Source: Rhodospirillaceae bacterium (lineage in GTDB: Bacteria > Pseudomonadota > Alphaproteobacteria > Dongiales > Dongiaceae). Taken from it: a DNA stretch of 64,000 nucleotides. The notes below the pieces were generated by a model that saw only the letters and a program-made list of their open reading frames with translations, searched no databases and had not been told where the DNA came from. Of the stretch, positions 44,253-53,215 are shown one piece after another (the stretch's first letter is position 1; every line of letters begins with the position of its first letter). Both the position numbers and the translations under genes were made by a program. The stretch spans positions 496,001 to 560,000 of the forward strand of contig JADJQM010000001.1 of NCBI GenBank assembly GCA_016712715.1. Reading direction: 5' to 3'.

Positions 44253-45250
44253 CAAATCCTGCCAGTTCTCTCAGCCTCGTCCTTGATCCACCGGACAAAT
44301 GCACGAATGTTCGGTTCCGCGGACCGGCGGGTGGCATGGACCAGCCAATAGGCGAAGGGGTCGGGGACGGCAATCGGAAAGGGCTCGACCAGCCGGCCGG
44401 CGGCGATTTCATCAGCCACCAGGATGCGCGGTGCAAGGGCAAGCCCCCTGCCCGCTGCCGCCGCATCGATGGCGAGATGCGAGGAGCCGAAAAGCGGACC
44501 GCGCATCGTCGATGAAGCGATCGTGGCGGGATCGATCCCCGCCGCCGCCAGCCAGGCCGACCATCCGCCAAGCTCGATACCAGCGCCGCCAGCAGCCTGT
44601 TTCCCAGTTTCGCGCCTGGCCGGCAGGGCCGTCCGCAGCAGCGGATGGTGCAAGACATCCATTGGTGACCGCAGGGTGCCGCCCTGCGCCAAAGTCGGGG
44701 CACAGACGACCACGACCTCGCCCGGCAGCCACAGCCGCGTTTCGCTGACATCGGCTCCGTAGTGACCGGTGCCATAGCGCAGGGCGACGTCAATACCGGA
44801 ACCGCTCGTGACGTCGGCCAACGCATCGCCGGATTGCAGCCGCAGTTCGATCGCGGGATGCGCCGTCTGGAAGCGGTGAAGCCGCGGTACCAGCCATTTG
44901 GCTGCGATCGACGGCGCGGCACTGATGGCAAGCGTCGCAGTACCAGTCGTGAAGCCAGATGCATCGAGTTCGCGCAGACCCGCCTCGAGCCGCGAGAATG
45001 ACTCCATTGTGACTGTCGCCAAACGCTGGCCGGCGGAGGTCAGGCGCAGGCCGCGATTGAGCCGGTCAAACAGGGTTGTGCCGAGACGCTTTTCCAACCC
45101 CTTGATCTGATGGCTGACCGCAGCCGGCGTCACCGATAGTTCGAGGGCCGCCGCCTTGAAACTGCCATGGCGGGCGGCAGCTTCGAAGGCGCGCAAGGCA
45201 CCGAGCGGCAAGTTGGGGAGACGGCGGCGGTCGGTCATTGGCGCGTTCAT
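44252..45250 (-). CDS. LysR-family transcriptional regulator (GcvA-like)
   Basis: A 332-residue LysR regulator. The helix-turn-helix is FEAAARHGSFKAAALELSVT with PAAVSHQIKGLEKRLGTTLF; the two-lobed effector domain follows (LAISAAPSIAAKWLVPRLHR, GIDVALRYGTGHYGADVSET). The PNLPLGALRAF opening is typical of the GcvA/AmpR subgroup. It is divergent from the flavodoxin-fold reductase (110 bases apart), its probable target, and coupled to the HAD gene. Confidence 0.92.
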   Translation of the reverse strand: MNAPMTDRRRLPNLPLGALRAFEAAARHGSFKAAALELSVTPAAVSHQIKGLEKRLGTTLFDRLNRGLRLTSAGQRLATVTMESFSRLEAGLRELDASGFTTGTATLAISAAPSIAAKWLVPRLHRFQTAHPAIELRLQSGDALADVTSGSGIDVALRYGTGHYGADVSETRLWLPGEVVVVCAPTLAQGGTLRSPMDVLHHPLLRTALPARRETGKQAAGGAGIELGGWSAWLAAAGIDPATIASSTMRGPLFGSSHLAIDAAAAGRGLALAPRILVADEIAAGRLVEPFPIAVPDPFAYWLVHATRRSAEPNIRAFVRWIKDEAERTGRI

Positions 45251-45360
45251 CGTGTCAGGTGAGCAAAACTATCCTGAACCGCAAGGAATGTCGTTTGTCA
45301 TTTTCAAGCCAGGCAGCGAGCTTGCGAGCAAGGATATGATCCAATTGAGGGGGCGCACCG

Positions 45361-45921
45361 ATGACTGACACGCAACGCCATTTTCTGTTTCTGAAGTCGA
45401 GCCGGCGCAGTGACGGCAATACCGAGGTGCTGGCACGGGAGGCGGCCAAGTCGCTGCCGGCCATCGCCAAGCAGACCTGGCTGCGCCACGCCGATCTGCC
45501 CCTGCCCGACTTCGATGATGTCCGGCACGCGGGTGACGGCATCTATCCGATGCCCGAGGGGAATGGTCGCGTGCTCCTGGATGCGACCCTGGCCGCCACG
45601 GACCTCGTCTTCGTGGCGCCGGTCTACTGGTACGCCTTGCCGGCCGACGCCAAGCTCTATCTCGATCATTGGAGTGCCTGGATGCGCGTGCCGGGTATCG
45701 ATTTTCGCCCGCGCATGGCGGGCAAGACGATGTGGGCCGTCACCATGTTGAGCGATCACGACACCGCCCAGGCCGACCCGTTGCTGGGCAGCCTGCAATG
45801 GACGGCAAAGTATCTCGGCATGCGCTGGGGCGGATCGCTGCTGGGCTATGGCAACAGGCCCGGCGACATCATGGCCGATAAGGGCGCGCTGGCGCGGGCG
45901 GCGCAGCTGTTCGCGGCATAA
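45361..45921 (+). CDS. NADPH-dependent FMN reductase/flavodoxin-fold oxidoreductase
   Basis: A 186-residue flavodoxin-fold protein. The FMN phosphate loop is LKSSRRSDGNTEVLAREAA and the flavin-contact segment is VFVAPVYWYALPADAKLYLD, with a TMLSDHD... third segment. It is probably a quinone or azo reductase. The LysR gene reads away from it, suggesting induction by an electrophile or aromatic compound. Confidence 0.85.
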   Translation: MTDTQRHFLFLKSSRRSDGNTEVLAREAAKSLPAIAKQTWLRHADLPLPDFDDVRHAGDGIYPMPEGNGRVLLDATLAATDLVFVAPVYWYALPADAKLYLDHWSAWMRVPGIDFRPRMAGKTMWAVTMLSDHDTAQADPLLGSLQWTAKYLGMRWGGSLLGYGNRPGDIMADKGALARAAQLFAA

Positions 45922-45934
45922 CCGGCTGCCAAGC

Positions 45935-46417
45935 CTATATCTTGTCCGCCAGGAAACGGGTCAGCCCATCAACCACGAAGGCATGATCTTCGGCCTGCGG
46001 CAGGCCCGAGATGGTGACGGTGCCGACGACACCCGTACCCGCAACAATGATCGGAAACGATCCGCCCTGTGGAGCGTATCGGTATGGGTCCAGCAAGTAG
46101 CGTTCGGTGAATACCACGCCCTTCGCGGCCGTTGAGCGCCCCATATAGAAGGATGAATGGCCGAAGCGCATGACCGTGGCGACCTTGCGCTTCACCCATT
46201 CGTCATTGTCGGCGGAGGTTCCCGGCAGCGCCACGTGAAACAACTGGTGTCCGGCGCGGGTGATGTCGATGGTGACCGGCAGGGATCGCTGCCGCGCCAT
46301 TTCCACCATCAACAGGCCAAGGGCAATCGCCGTGTCATTGTCAAATCGTGGAAAGACCAGGCGCTTTTCCTGAGCCAGCAGCTCATCGAGAAATTCCTGG
46401 CTGGTATCGTCGGTCAT
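45935..46417 (-). CDS. UPF0303 (DUF336/HbpS-like) family protein
   Basis: A 160-residue protein of the haem-degrading/GlcG-like fold as used by the UPF0303 group. It is recognised by LDELLAQEKRLVFPRFDNDT, ALGLLMVEMARQRSLPVTID, RKVATVMRFGHSSFYMG and GGSFPIIVAGTGVVGTVTIS. Function is not established. It lies 27 bases behind the dehydrogenase gene. Confidence 0.85.
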   Translation of the reverse strand: MTDDTSQEFLDELLAQEKRLVFPRFDNDTAIALGLLMVEMARQRSLPVTIDITRAGHQLFHVALPGTSADNDEWVKRKVATVMRFGHSSFYMGRSTAAKGVVFTERYLLDPYRYAPQGGSFPIIVAGTGVVGTVTISGLPQAEDHAFVVDGLTRFLADKI

Positions 46418-46444
46418 AGGAATTCTCTCAATAGCGCGTGTGGC

Positions 46445-47311
46445 TTATGGTTTTGACAGCGGCTGCATCAGGGACGAGGTATCCCAACGGCCGCCGCCCC
46501 GTTTCTGAACGCGGGCGTAGAACTGGTCGACCAGGGCCGTCACCGGCAATTGCGCCCCGTTCCGTTTCGCTTCAGCGAGGCAGATGCCAAGATCCTTGCG
46601 CATCCAATCGACGGCAAAGCCGAACTCGAATTTGCCTTCAAGCATGGTGAGCGCGCGGTTTTCCATCTGCCAGGATTGCGCGGCACCCTTGGAGATCACC
46701 TCGACCACCTTGGCGCCGTCGAGGCCGGCGGCCTGGGCGAAATGCATGCCTTCGGCCAGTGCCTGGACAAGGCCGGCGATGCAGATCTGGTTGACCATCT
46801 TGGCCAGCTGGCCGGACCCGGCAGGCCCCAGCAATTCACAGGCGCGGGCATAAGAATCGATGACCGGCTTTGCGCGGTCGAAATCATTCTTGGCGCCACC
46901 GACCATGACGGTGAGCTTGCCGTTCTCGGCGCCCGCCTGCCCGCCCGAGACCGGGGCGTCCAGAAAACCGAAGCCGGCTTCGCGCGCTGCCGCGTCAAGC
47001 TCGCGCGCGACTTCGGCGGATGCCGTGGTGTGATCGACGAAGAGCGAACCCAGGCTCATGCCGGCAAAGGCGCCCTCCTCGCCATAGACGATGGAACGGA
47101 GGTCGTCGTCATTGCCGACACAGGCGAAGACGATCTCGGCGCCTTTGGCAGCCAGAGCCGGTGTGGGCGCCGAGGCGCCGCCATGGGTTTCGACCCATTT
47201 CACGGCCTTCGTTGCCGAACGATTGTAAACAGTGACCGCATGACCGTTGCGCATGAGGTGTCCGGCCATCGGGAAACCCATGACGCCAAGACCCAGGAAC
47301 GTGACTTTCAT
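46445..47311 (-). CDS. NAD(P)-dependent beta-hydroxyacid dehydrogenase (3-hydroxyisobutyrate dehydrogenase family)
   Basis: A 288-residue oxidoreductase. The N-terminal Rossmann motif is FLGLGVMGFPMAGHLMRNGH, the substrate-binding signature is FLDAPVSGGQAGAENGKLTV, and the catalytic lysine lies in GSGQLAKMVNQI. Family members act on 3-hydroxyisobutyrate, tartronate semialdehyde or succinic/glyoxylic semialdehyde. It is nine bases behind the IMPase-like gene. Confidence 0.9.
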   Translation of the reverse strand: MKVTFLGLGVMGFPMAGHLMRNGHAVTVYNRSATKAVKWVETHGGASAPTPALAAKGAEIVFACVGNDDDLRSIVYGEEGAFAGMSLGSLFVDHTTASAEVARELDAAAREAGFGFLDAPVSGGQAGAENGKLTVMVGGAKNDFDRAKPVIDSYARACELLGPAGSGQLAKMVNQICIAGLVQALAEGMHFAQAAGLDGAKVVEVISKGAAQSWQMENRALTMLEGKFEFGFAVDWMRKDLGICLAEAKRNGAQLPVTALVDQFYARVQKRGGGRWDTSSLMQPLSKP

Positions 47312-47320
47312 GTGCCGCCT

Positions 47321-48148
47321 CTACTTCTCGCCAAACAGTTTGCTGTGTACGTCGCGCCAAATGTCGGGGCTGTTGGCAGCGAGGATGCCGGCGGCATGCA
47401 GGGCCTGGCTCGGTCGATAGCTTTCATCACCGCGGATATAGCCGATATGACCGCCAAGTTCGCGGATGACCATGGCGCCCGGCGCGTGGTCCCAGGGCAT
47501 GATGCCGCTGAAGAAGGTGAAATCGATCTCGCCCTGCGCCATACGAACATAGTCGATGCCGGCGGCGCGCGAGCTTTTCACCTGGTTGAGGCGGGCGCGG
47601 CGTTGATCGACCAGTTCGGCGATGCCGGGAACGCCGCGTGACCCATAGGCCAGCACGCCCTTCGGTTCGGCAACAGGCTTGAAGGGTGCAATCTCCCGGC
47701 CATCGATGGTGACGCCCTCGCCCTTCAAGGCGATGGTCATCTGGCCGGTGATGGGGTGAAAGATCCAGCTCGCCAGCACGTCATCGCCCTGGATGAGGGC
47801 CAGCATGGAAACGAAACCTTCATTGCCGCTGGCGAAATTTCCGGTGCCGTCGATCGGGTCGACGACCCAGACCGGCGCCGTACCGGCCAGTGCCTTCATG
47901 ACATCGGGATCCTTCGCGGTCGCTTCCTCGCCCACCACCACGGAACCGGGCAGGATCGCAAGGAGGCCCGGTGTCAGCGCCAGTTCGGCCGATTCATCGG
48001 CGATGGTGACGAAATCGCCGGGCGATTTCTGGCGCGTATCGCCTTCCTTCAGATTGCGGAAACGCGGCAGGATCTCGACGGCTGCCACCTCCCGGATGAG
48101 ATCGGCGACCGTTTTGCTATCGACCCTGGGAAGCCTGGATGTCGTCAC
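47321..48148 (-). CDS. Inositol-monophosphatase-family phosphatase
   Basis: A 275-residue Mg-dependent phosphatase of the IMPase/CysQ/HisN superfamily. The metal motifs are VVGEEATAKD, VWVVDPIDGTGNFASGNEGF and PWDHAPGAMVIRELGGHIGY. It begins with GTG overlapping the previous stop (GTGA). The natural substrate could be inositol phosphate, histidinol phosphate or PAP. Confidence 0.88.
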   Translation of the reverse strand: MTTSRLPRVDSKTVADLIREVAAVEILPRFRNLKEGDTRQKSPGDFVTIADESAELALTPGLLAILPGSVVVGEEATAKDPDVMKALAGTAPVWVVDPIDGTGNFASGNEGFVSMLALIQGDDVLASWIFHPITGQMTIALKGEGVTIDGREIAPFKPVAEPKGVLAYGSRGVPGIAELVDQRRARLNQVKSSRAAGIDYVRMAQGEIDFTFFSGIMPWDHAPGAMVIRELGGHIGYIRGDESYRPSQALHAAGILAANSPDIWRDVHSKLFGEK

Positions 48149-48402
48149 TTGCGCCCTTCAATCCATTCCTTGATATCGTTCTCACTATGGAGATAGATCT
48201 CGCCGGATTTGACATCAAGGCTCGCCGCCAGGCGCAGCAGGTGCCACATTTCCGGGTCGACCGCTTCCGGGTCTTCGCTTTCGATATTCTCCTGCACCTC
48301 AGTGGCCCACTCGGCAGCCGCGAGGCGGCTGCTGGTGCCATCGAGTACAGCCAGCAACAGGTTGACGATTTCCTGTCGCGTCGGCACCGGAATTCCAGTC
48401 AT
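48145..48402 (-). CDS. Conserved-looking small acidic protein, 85 residues, unknown
   Basis: A short gene overlapping hflX (TGATG) on one side and the IMPase-like gene (GTGA) on the other, so it is almost certainly translated. It starts MTGIPVPTRQEIVNLLLAVL; the middle is SRLAAAEWATEVQENIESED and the end MWHLLRLAASLDVKSGEIYL, HSENDIKEWIEG. It is helical, with no metal motif and no membrane segment. It faintly recalls immunity-type or DNA-binding-domain-less helper proteins, but I do not assign a family. Confidence 0.75.
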   Translation of the reverse strand: MTGIPVPTRQEIVNLLLAVLDGTSSRLAAAEWATEVQENIESEDPEAVDPEMWHLLRLAASLDVKSGEIYLHSENDIKEWIEGRK

Positions 48403-49772
48403 CAACGATTATCCTTGTTCATTGCATTGGCCTTGTCGCTACGTTGACGCTCGAAGCGCTGCACGTCCTCAGGTGCCAGACGCACCGTGATTTCCGTGAA
48501 GTCCTCGTCATCGACCCGGCCCAGTACTTCGCCATGGCTGTAGAGCCAGGCCTGCGCCGCACCTTCATCATGACCGATGCGGTAGGTTTCGATAGTCCGC
48601 TGCGCCGCAAGACGCCGATCGACCGCCGCCAACAATTCGTCAATGCCACTGCCGGTCAAGGCCGAGATCGGCATCAGGCGCGGATCGCGGCTGGCTTGTG
48701 CCAGCAGCGCCTCGCGCGCCGGTTCGTCGAGGAGATCTATCTTGTTGAGAATCTCGACCATCGCATCGGTGATTTCGTGACCGAGACCGAGACCCGCCAA
48801 CACCGCCTCGACATCGGCCTTCTGGCCATCCGTTTCCGGATGGGCCACGTCGCGGACATGGAGGATGACATCGGCCTCCAGGACTTCTTCCAAAGTGGCG
48901 CGGAAGGCCGCGACCAGTTCGGTCGGCAGATCGGAGATGAAACCCACCGTATCGGACAGGATGATCTCGCGGCCGGACGGCAGGTGCACGCGCCGCATGG
49001 TGGGATCGAGTGTCGCAAACAAGAGGTCGGCGGCCATCACCGAGGCCTTGGTGAGGCGGTTGAACAATGTCGACTTGCCGGCGTTGGTATAGCCGACCAA
49101 AGCCACCACGGGATAAGGCACGCGCTTCCGCGCCTGGCGATGCAGCGCGCGAGTGCGCTTTACGTCCTCAAGATCCTTCTTGATCCTCACGATGCGTTCG
49201 TCGATCAAGCGGCGATCCATTTCGATCTGGCTTTCGCCGGGACCGCCGATGAAGCCGAAGCCGCCGCGTTGCCGCTCAAGATGGGTCCAGGAACGAACCA
49301 GCCGACTGCGTTGATAGGATAGCGCCGCCAGTTCGACCTGCATCTGGCCTTCACGGGTGCGGGCGCGCTCGCCGAAGATTTCGAGGATGAGGCCGGTGCG
49401 GTCGATGACCTTGGCCTTCCATTCAGTCTCAAGGTTGCGCTGCTGCACCGGAGTGAGCGAGGCGTCGAAGACGATGAGGTCGACCTCCTCCGTCTTGATG
49501 CGTTCGGCGATGCGCTCGACATTGCCCGAACCCATCAGGGTGTTCGGCTTGGGGTCGTTGATGCGGACGCATTCGGCCGCCACGACATTGAGGTCGATGG
49601 CGCGGGCGAGACCGCAGGCCTCCTCAAGCCTGGATTCCGGCGTGCGGCCACCGCTGTACAGTGCGCGCGGTCCGGTCTTGAAGACCGGATGGATGACCAG
49701 CGTGCGGTCGCCATGGCGAATACCGTCGAGGTCGAGATGCGCCCCGCCGGCCTGTTCAATCGTTGCCGTCAA
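48402..49772 (-). CDS. hflX: GTPase HflX
   Basis: A 456-residue ribosome-associated GTPase that splits stalled 70S ribosomes under stress. The N-terminal HflX domain has NPKPNTLMGSGNV-like NDPKPNTLMGSGNVERIA and DASLTPVQQRNLE. The coiled GGFGFIGGPGESQIEMDRR linker follows, then the G domain (LVGYTNAGKSTLFN, SDTVGFISDLP, LNKIDLL). It lies 46 bases behind hfq, the usual hfq-hflX order. Confidence 0.95.
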   Translation of the reverse strand: MTATIEQAGGAHLDLDGIRHGDRTLVIHPVFKTGPRALYSGGRTPESRLEEACGLARAIDLNVVAAECVRINDPKPNTLMGSGNVERIAERIKTEEVDLIVFDASLTPVQQRNLETEWKAKVIDRTGLILEIFGERARTREGQMQVELAALSYQRSRLVRSWTHLERQRGGFGFIGGPGESQIEMDRRLIDERIVRIKKDLEDVKRTRALHRQARKRVPYPVVALVGYTNAGKSTLFNRLTKASVMAADLLFATLDPTMRRVHLPSGREIILSDTVGFISDLPTELVAAFRATLEEVLEADVILHVRDVAHPETDGQKADVEAVLAGLGLGHEITDAMVEILNKIDLLDEPAREALLAQASRDPRLMPISALTGSGIDELLAAVDRRLAAQRTIETYRIGHDEGAAQAWLYSHGEVLGRVDDEDFTEITVRLAPEDVQRFERQRSDKANAMNKDNR

Positions 49773-49818
49773 TTTTGTACTTTCGTGGCTAGACAGCCGC
49801 TTGCACCCATCAAACCGA

Positions 49819-50068
49819 TCAGGCCTCGTCGCCTTCTTTCACGGGCTCGAACAATTGAATGGGTGTGCCCGGCATGATGGTCGAGATCGCAGCTTGCAGA
49901 CCAGCTGACATGGGAGTCGCGGCGCAGCAGCACGGAGAAATTGTCGAACCAGGTAACGATGCCCTGCAATTTTACGCCATTGACCAGGAAGATCGTGACC
50001 GGAATCTTGTTCTTGCGGATATTGTTGAGGAAGACGTCCTGGACGCTTTGTGATTTTTCGTTTGCCAT
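49819..50068 (-). CDS. hfq: RNA chaperone Hfq, with two one-base gaps
   Basis: The N-terminal Sm1 motif is perfect (SVQDVFLNNIRKNKIPVTIF, GVKLQGIVTWFDNFSVLLRR). The Sm2 region is broken: QLVCK lies in one frame and AISTIMPGTPIQLFEPVKEG in the next. Adding one G near 49,908 and one A near 49,891 restores SHGQLVCKHAISTIMPGTP, with the essential KHAIS-type motif, and a stop at 49,819-49,821, giving 83 residues, the normal size. As Hfq is strongly conserved, sequencing error is the best explanation. Confidence 0.85.
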
Positions 50069-50244
50069 CGTCCTATCCTTTTCTCGTTGGGCCCGTTTTG
50101 GGCCGTTTCATTATTTGGCGGTAATCCATCCTGGGTCGAGGCGAAGTTTCCCCGTCCGGACCGTGACCCTGACCTGCCGCTTGGTTAACACAGAACTTGA
50201 CAGAATGAAATCTTTGTCATCCGCTGGGGTGTACCGGAATCAGT

Positions 50245-50896
50245 CTAGAGAGCCTGAAGCGCGGCCTGAAGTCCTGAAAGGGCAGGAAAATAGTCGCCGC
50301 GGCGCTGCCTCGCCGAACTCGCCCACATGGGGTGCCTGGGGCCGGATCAATACCGGGACGCAGCCGGTATTGTGGCCGCAAATCAAGTCGATATCGGTAT
50401 CGCCGATGAACCAGACATGAGCGCCCGGTTGCAGGTTACCGGGATCCAAGGCTAGCTGGACATGTTCGCGGGCAGGCTTGTCCCTGGCCGCATCGCCGGC
50501 ACCGGCAAGCGCTGTGAAATACTTGTCCCAGCCGAGATGGCTGGCTTCCTTGCGGAGATAGGAGCCGCGCTTGTTGCTGACGACGCCCAGGTAGAAGCCA
50601 GCTTCAGCCGCCCAGGCAAGCAGGTCGGCTGCACCGGGCAGCGGTTCCAACTGCTCCATGTGCAGGCGTTCAAAGGCGGCGTAGAAGGTTTTCTCGGCAT
50701 CGTGCCAGCGCTCTCCGAAGAGGCCCGGAAAGCTGTCGCGCATCGAGGCGCGAATGCGGGTTTCCGCCTCGGCGCGGGACCAGCGCGGATGTCCCATGGC
50801 GTCGAGCGTCTCGTTCATCGCCGCATGGATGACGCGCCAGGAATCGACCAGCGTGTTGTCCCAGTCGAACAGCAGGGCAGCCGGCCGACCGCTCAT
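50245..50896 (-). CDS. HAD-superfamily phosphatase (Gph-like), probable late frameshift
   Basis: About 216 residues. Motif I is LLFDWDNTLVDSWRVIHAAM, motif II LGVVSNKRGSYL, the lysine lies in ARDKPAREHVQLAL and motif IV is WFIGDTDIDLICGHNTGC. These point to a phosphoglycolate-phosphatase-like enzyme. Near 50,297 the frame probably slips: GDYFPALSGLQAALQAL, a typical HAD ending, is in the alternative frame with a stop at 50,245. The start overlaps dat by ATGA. Confidence 0.8.
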
Positions 50897-51759
50897 GAGG
50901 CGGCCTTGATCTGCTGATTGACGGCCTCGATGTACATCTCCCGCAACTTCCGGCTGACTGGAACGGGCTTGCCGTCGCTAATTGTCTTGCCGTCGATGCG
51001 GGTGACCGGCACCACGAAGGCCGATGACGAGGTGAGGAAGGCCTCGCTGGCGGCAAGCGCCTCGGCGACTGTGAAGCTCCGTTCCACCAATTTAATACCG
51101 GCGCTGGCGACCAGTTCCAGGAGTGAAAGGCGCGTGACGCCGCCGAGGATGTCGTGGTTCTTGGCATGGGTCACGAGTTCGCCCGCCTTCGTCACGATCC
51201 AAGCATTGGTCGAGGATCCTTCGGTGACGGTGCCGTCCGCTTCGACCAGCCAGGCCTCGAAGGCCTTGGCCTCGACCGCGGCCTGCTTGGCGAGGATGTT
51301 GGGCAGGAGCGATATCGACTTGATGTCGCGCCGCGCCCAACGGATATCGGGTTGGGTGGAAACGGCGACGCCGTCATTGATCATGGCGGCCGAGGGTGGG
51401 TTTAGCCGCTTGGTGGTAACGATCAGGGCGGATTTGGTGGTGCCCGGGAACTTGTGATCGCGCGGGGCAACGCCCCTAGTCACCTGGAAATAAATGATGC
51501 CGCGACGAAGTCCGTTCCGAGCCATCAGTTCGCGCAGGATCAGTTTCAGGGCTGCTCGCCGTACCGGCCAACCGATTCGGAGCTCGGCCAGCGAATAGCC
51601 CAGACGATCGAGGTGCTGTTCCTCGTCGATGAGAACGCCATCCACCACTGGCACGACTTCGTAGACGCCGTCGGCAAACTGGTAGCCGCGATCCTCGATA
51701 TGGACCATGGCATGGCCATGGGGCACATAACGGCCGTTGACATAGGCAAGACGGCCCAT
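50893..51759 (-). CDS. dat: D-amino-acid transaminase (class IV PLP aminotransferase)
   Basis: A 288-residue fold-type IV aminotransferase. It opens with LAYVNGRYVPHGHAMVHIED and RGYQFADGVYEV; the PLP lysine is in RRDIKSISLLPNILAKQAAV and the cofactor phosphate loop in TEGSSTNAWIV. The RGYQFADGVYEVVPV segment favours D-amino-acid transaminase over branched-chain enzymes. It follows ntrX by 27 bases, an arrangement seen in related genomes. Confidence 0.9.
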   Translation of the reverse strand: MGRLAYVNGRYVPHGHAMVHIEDRGYQFADGVYEVVPVVDGVLIDEEQHLDRLGYSLAELRIGWPVRRAALKLILRELMARNGLRRGIIYFQVTRGVAPRDHKFPGTTKSALIVTTKRLNPPSAAMINDGVAVSTQPDIRWARRDIKSISLLPNILAKQAAVEAKAFEAWLVEADGTVTEGSSTNAWIVTKAGELVTHAKNHDILGGVTRLSLLELVASAGIKLVERSFTVAEALAASEAFLTSSSAFVVPVTRIDGKTISDGKPVPVSRKLREMYIEAVNQQIKAAS

Positions 51760-51786
51760 TTTCAGATGTTCCTCATCGCTGGTGAC

Positions 51787-53198
51787 TTAAGGGCCGTCAG
51801 GCTTGAGGCTGTCGGCGCGGTCATTGGTGGTGATGCCAAGCGAACGAAGTTTGCGGTGGAGCGCCGAGCGTTCCATCCCGACAAAATGTGCTGTTCGCGA
51901 GATATTGCCGCCAAAGCGGGCGACCTGGCTTTCAAGATAACGCCGCTCGAAAATCTCGCGCGCTTCGCGCAGCGGCAGGGACATGACTTCAGTCCCCTCG
52001 GAGAGCGAGGCCGGGGCAATCGAGACAGAACCGATATCGGGCGGCAGCATGTCCGCGCGGATGGGCTCATCCGGTGGCCCACCCGTCATGATCAGGATCC
52101 AGTCGATGACATTGCGGAGCTGCCGCACATTGCCCGGCCATTCATAGGCCTGAAGCACCGCGACGGCGTCCGCCGCTAGTCGTCTTGCCGGCAGACCGCT
52201 CTGCTCCGAGGCGCGCGCCATGAAGAAGTCCAGGATCTGGACGATATCGTCGCGGCGTTCTTCCAGCGGTGGCAGGCGCATCGGCACAACATTGAGGCGA
52301 TAAAAGAGATCCTGGCGGAAGCGACCCGCGGTCATTTCCGACTGCAGGTCACGGGCGGTGGCGGCTATGACGCGGACGTCGACCTCGACCCTGGTCTTGC
52401 CCCCCACGCGCTCGAAAGTCTGCTCCTGCAGCACACGGAGGATCTTCCCCTGGGTTTCCAGCGGCATATCCGCCACTTCATCCAGCAGCAGGGTACCGCC
52501 ATGAGCCTGTTCCAGGAAACCGATCTTGGCAGTGCCCTCGGCTTCGCCGCTCCGCTCGAGGCCGAATAGTTCGGTTTCCAGGCGGTCCGGGTGCATGGTG
52601 GCACAGTTCAGGACGATGAACGGGCCGCTGGCGCGCTTCGAGCGGCGATGCAGCAGGCGCGCAGCCACCTCCTTGCCGCTGCCGGGCGGCCCAGAGAACA
52701 GCACGCGGCTGCCGGTCGGCGCCACGCGTTCGATGGCAAGACGCAGTTGCAGGATTGCCTGGGACGATCCGATGAGGTCGCCCTCACCTCCCGTGCGCTG
52801 CTTCAGATCCTCGACCTCGCGGCGCAAGCGCGCGGCTTCGAGGGCGCGTTCGATAGTCAGCAGCAGGCGGTCCGATTTGAACGGCTTTTCGATGAAGTCA
52901 TATGCGCCGTTCTTGATCGCGGTGACTGCCGTTTCGATGTTGCCGTGGCCGCTGATCATAATGACCGGCACTTGGGAAAATCGACCTTCAGGACTTCGAG
53001 GAGCCCCATGCCGTCGAGGGTAGAGTTGTTGAGCCAGATATCGAGGATGATCAGGTTGGGGCGGCGGCTGCGCAACTGCGCCAGGGCAAGGTCACTGTCG
53101 CCGGCCTCACGCGTCTGGAAGCCTTCGTCGCCAAGAATGCCGCTGATCAGCAAGCGGATGTCAGCTTCGTCGTCGACGATCAGGATATCGCGCGCCAT
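51787..53198 (-). CDS. ntrX: Response regulator NtrX, one frameshift
   Basis: About 470 residues. The receiver domain (ILIVDDEADIRLLISGIL, ILDIWLNNSTLDGMGLL) runs into the AAA+ domain (LFSGPPGSGKEVAARLLHRR, GGTLLLDEVADMPLETQGK) and a Fis-type helix-turn-helix (ISRTAHFVGMERSALHRKLR). The break near 52,971 is one missing G: FPK and VPVIMISGHGN are in different frames. The GAFTGA loop that contacts sigma-54 is replaced by LERSGEAEGTAKIG, as in other alphaproteobacterial NtrX proteins, so it probably does not activate sigma-54 promoters in the classical way. Confidence 0.9.
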
Positions 53199-53215
53199 GC
53201 TTTCTTGCCCCGCTG

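Noticed and set aside
51787..53198. Loss of GAFTGA in NtrX as a damaging mutation
   Set aside because: The same replacement is usual in alphaproteobacterial NtrX and the rest of the domain is intact.
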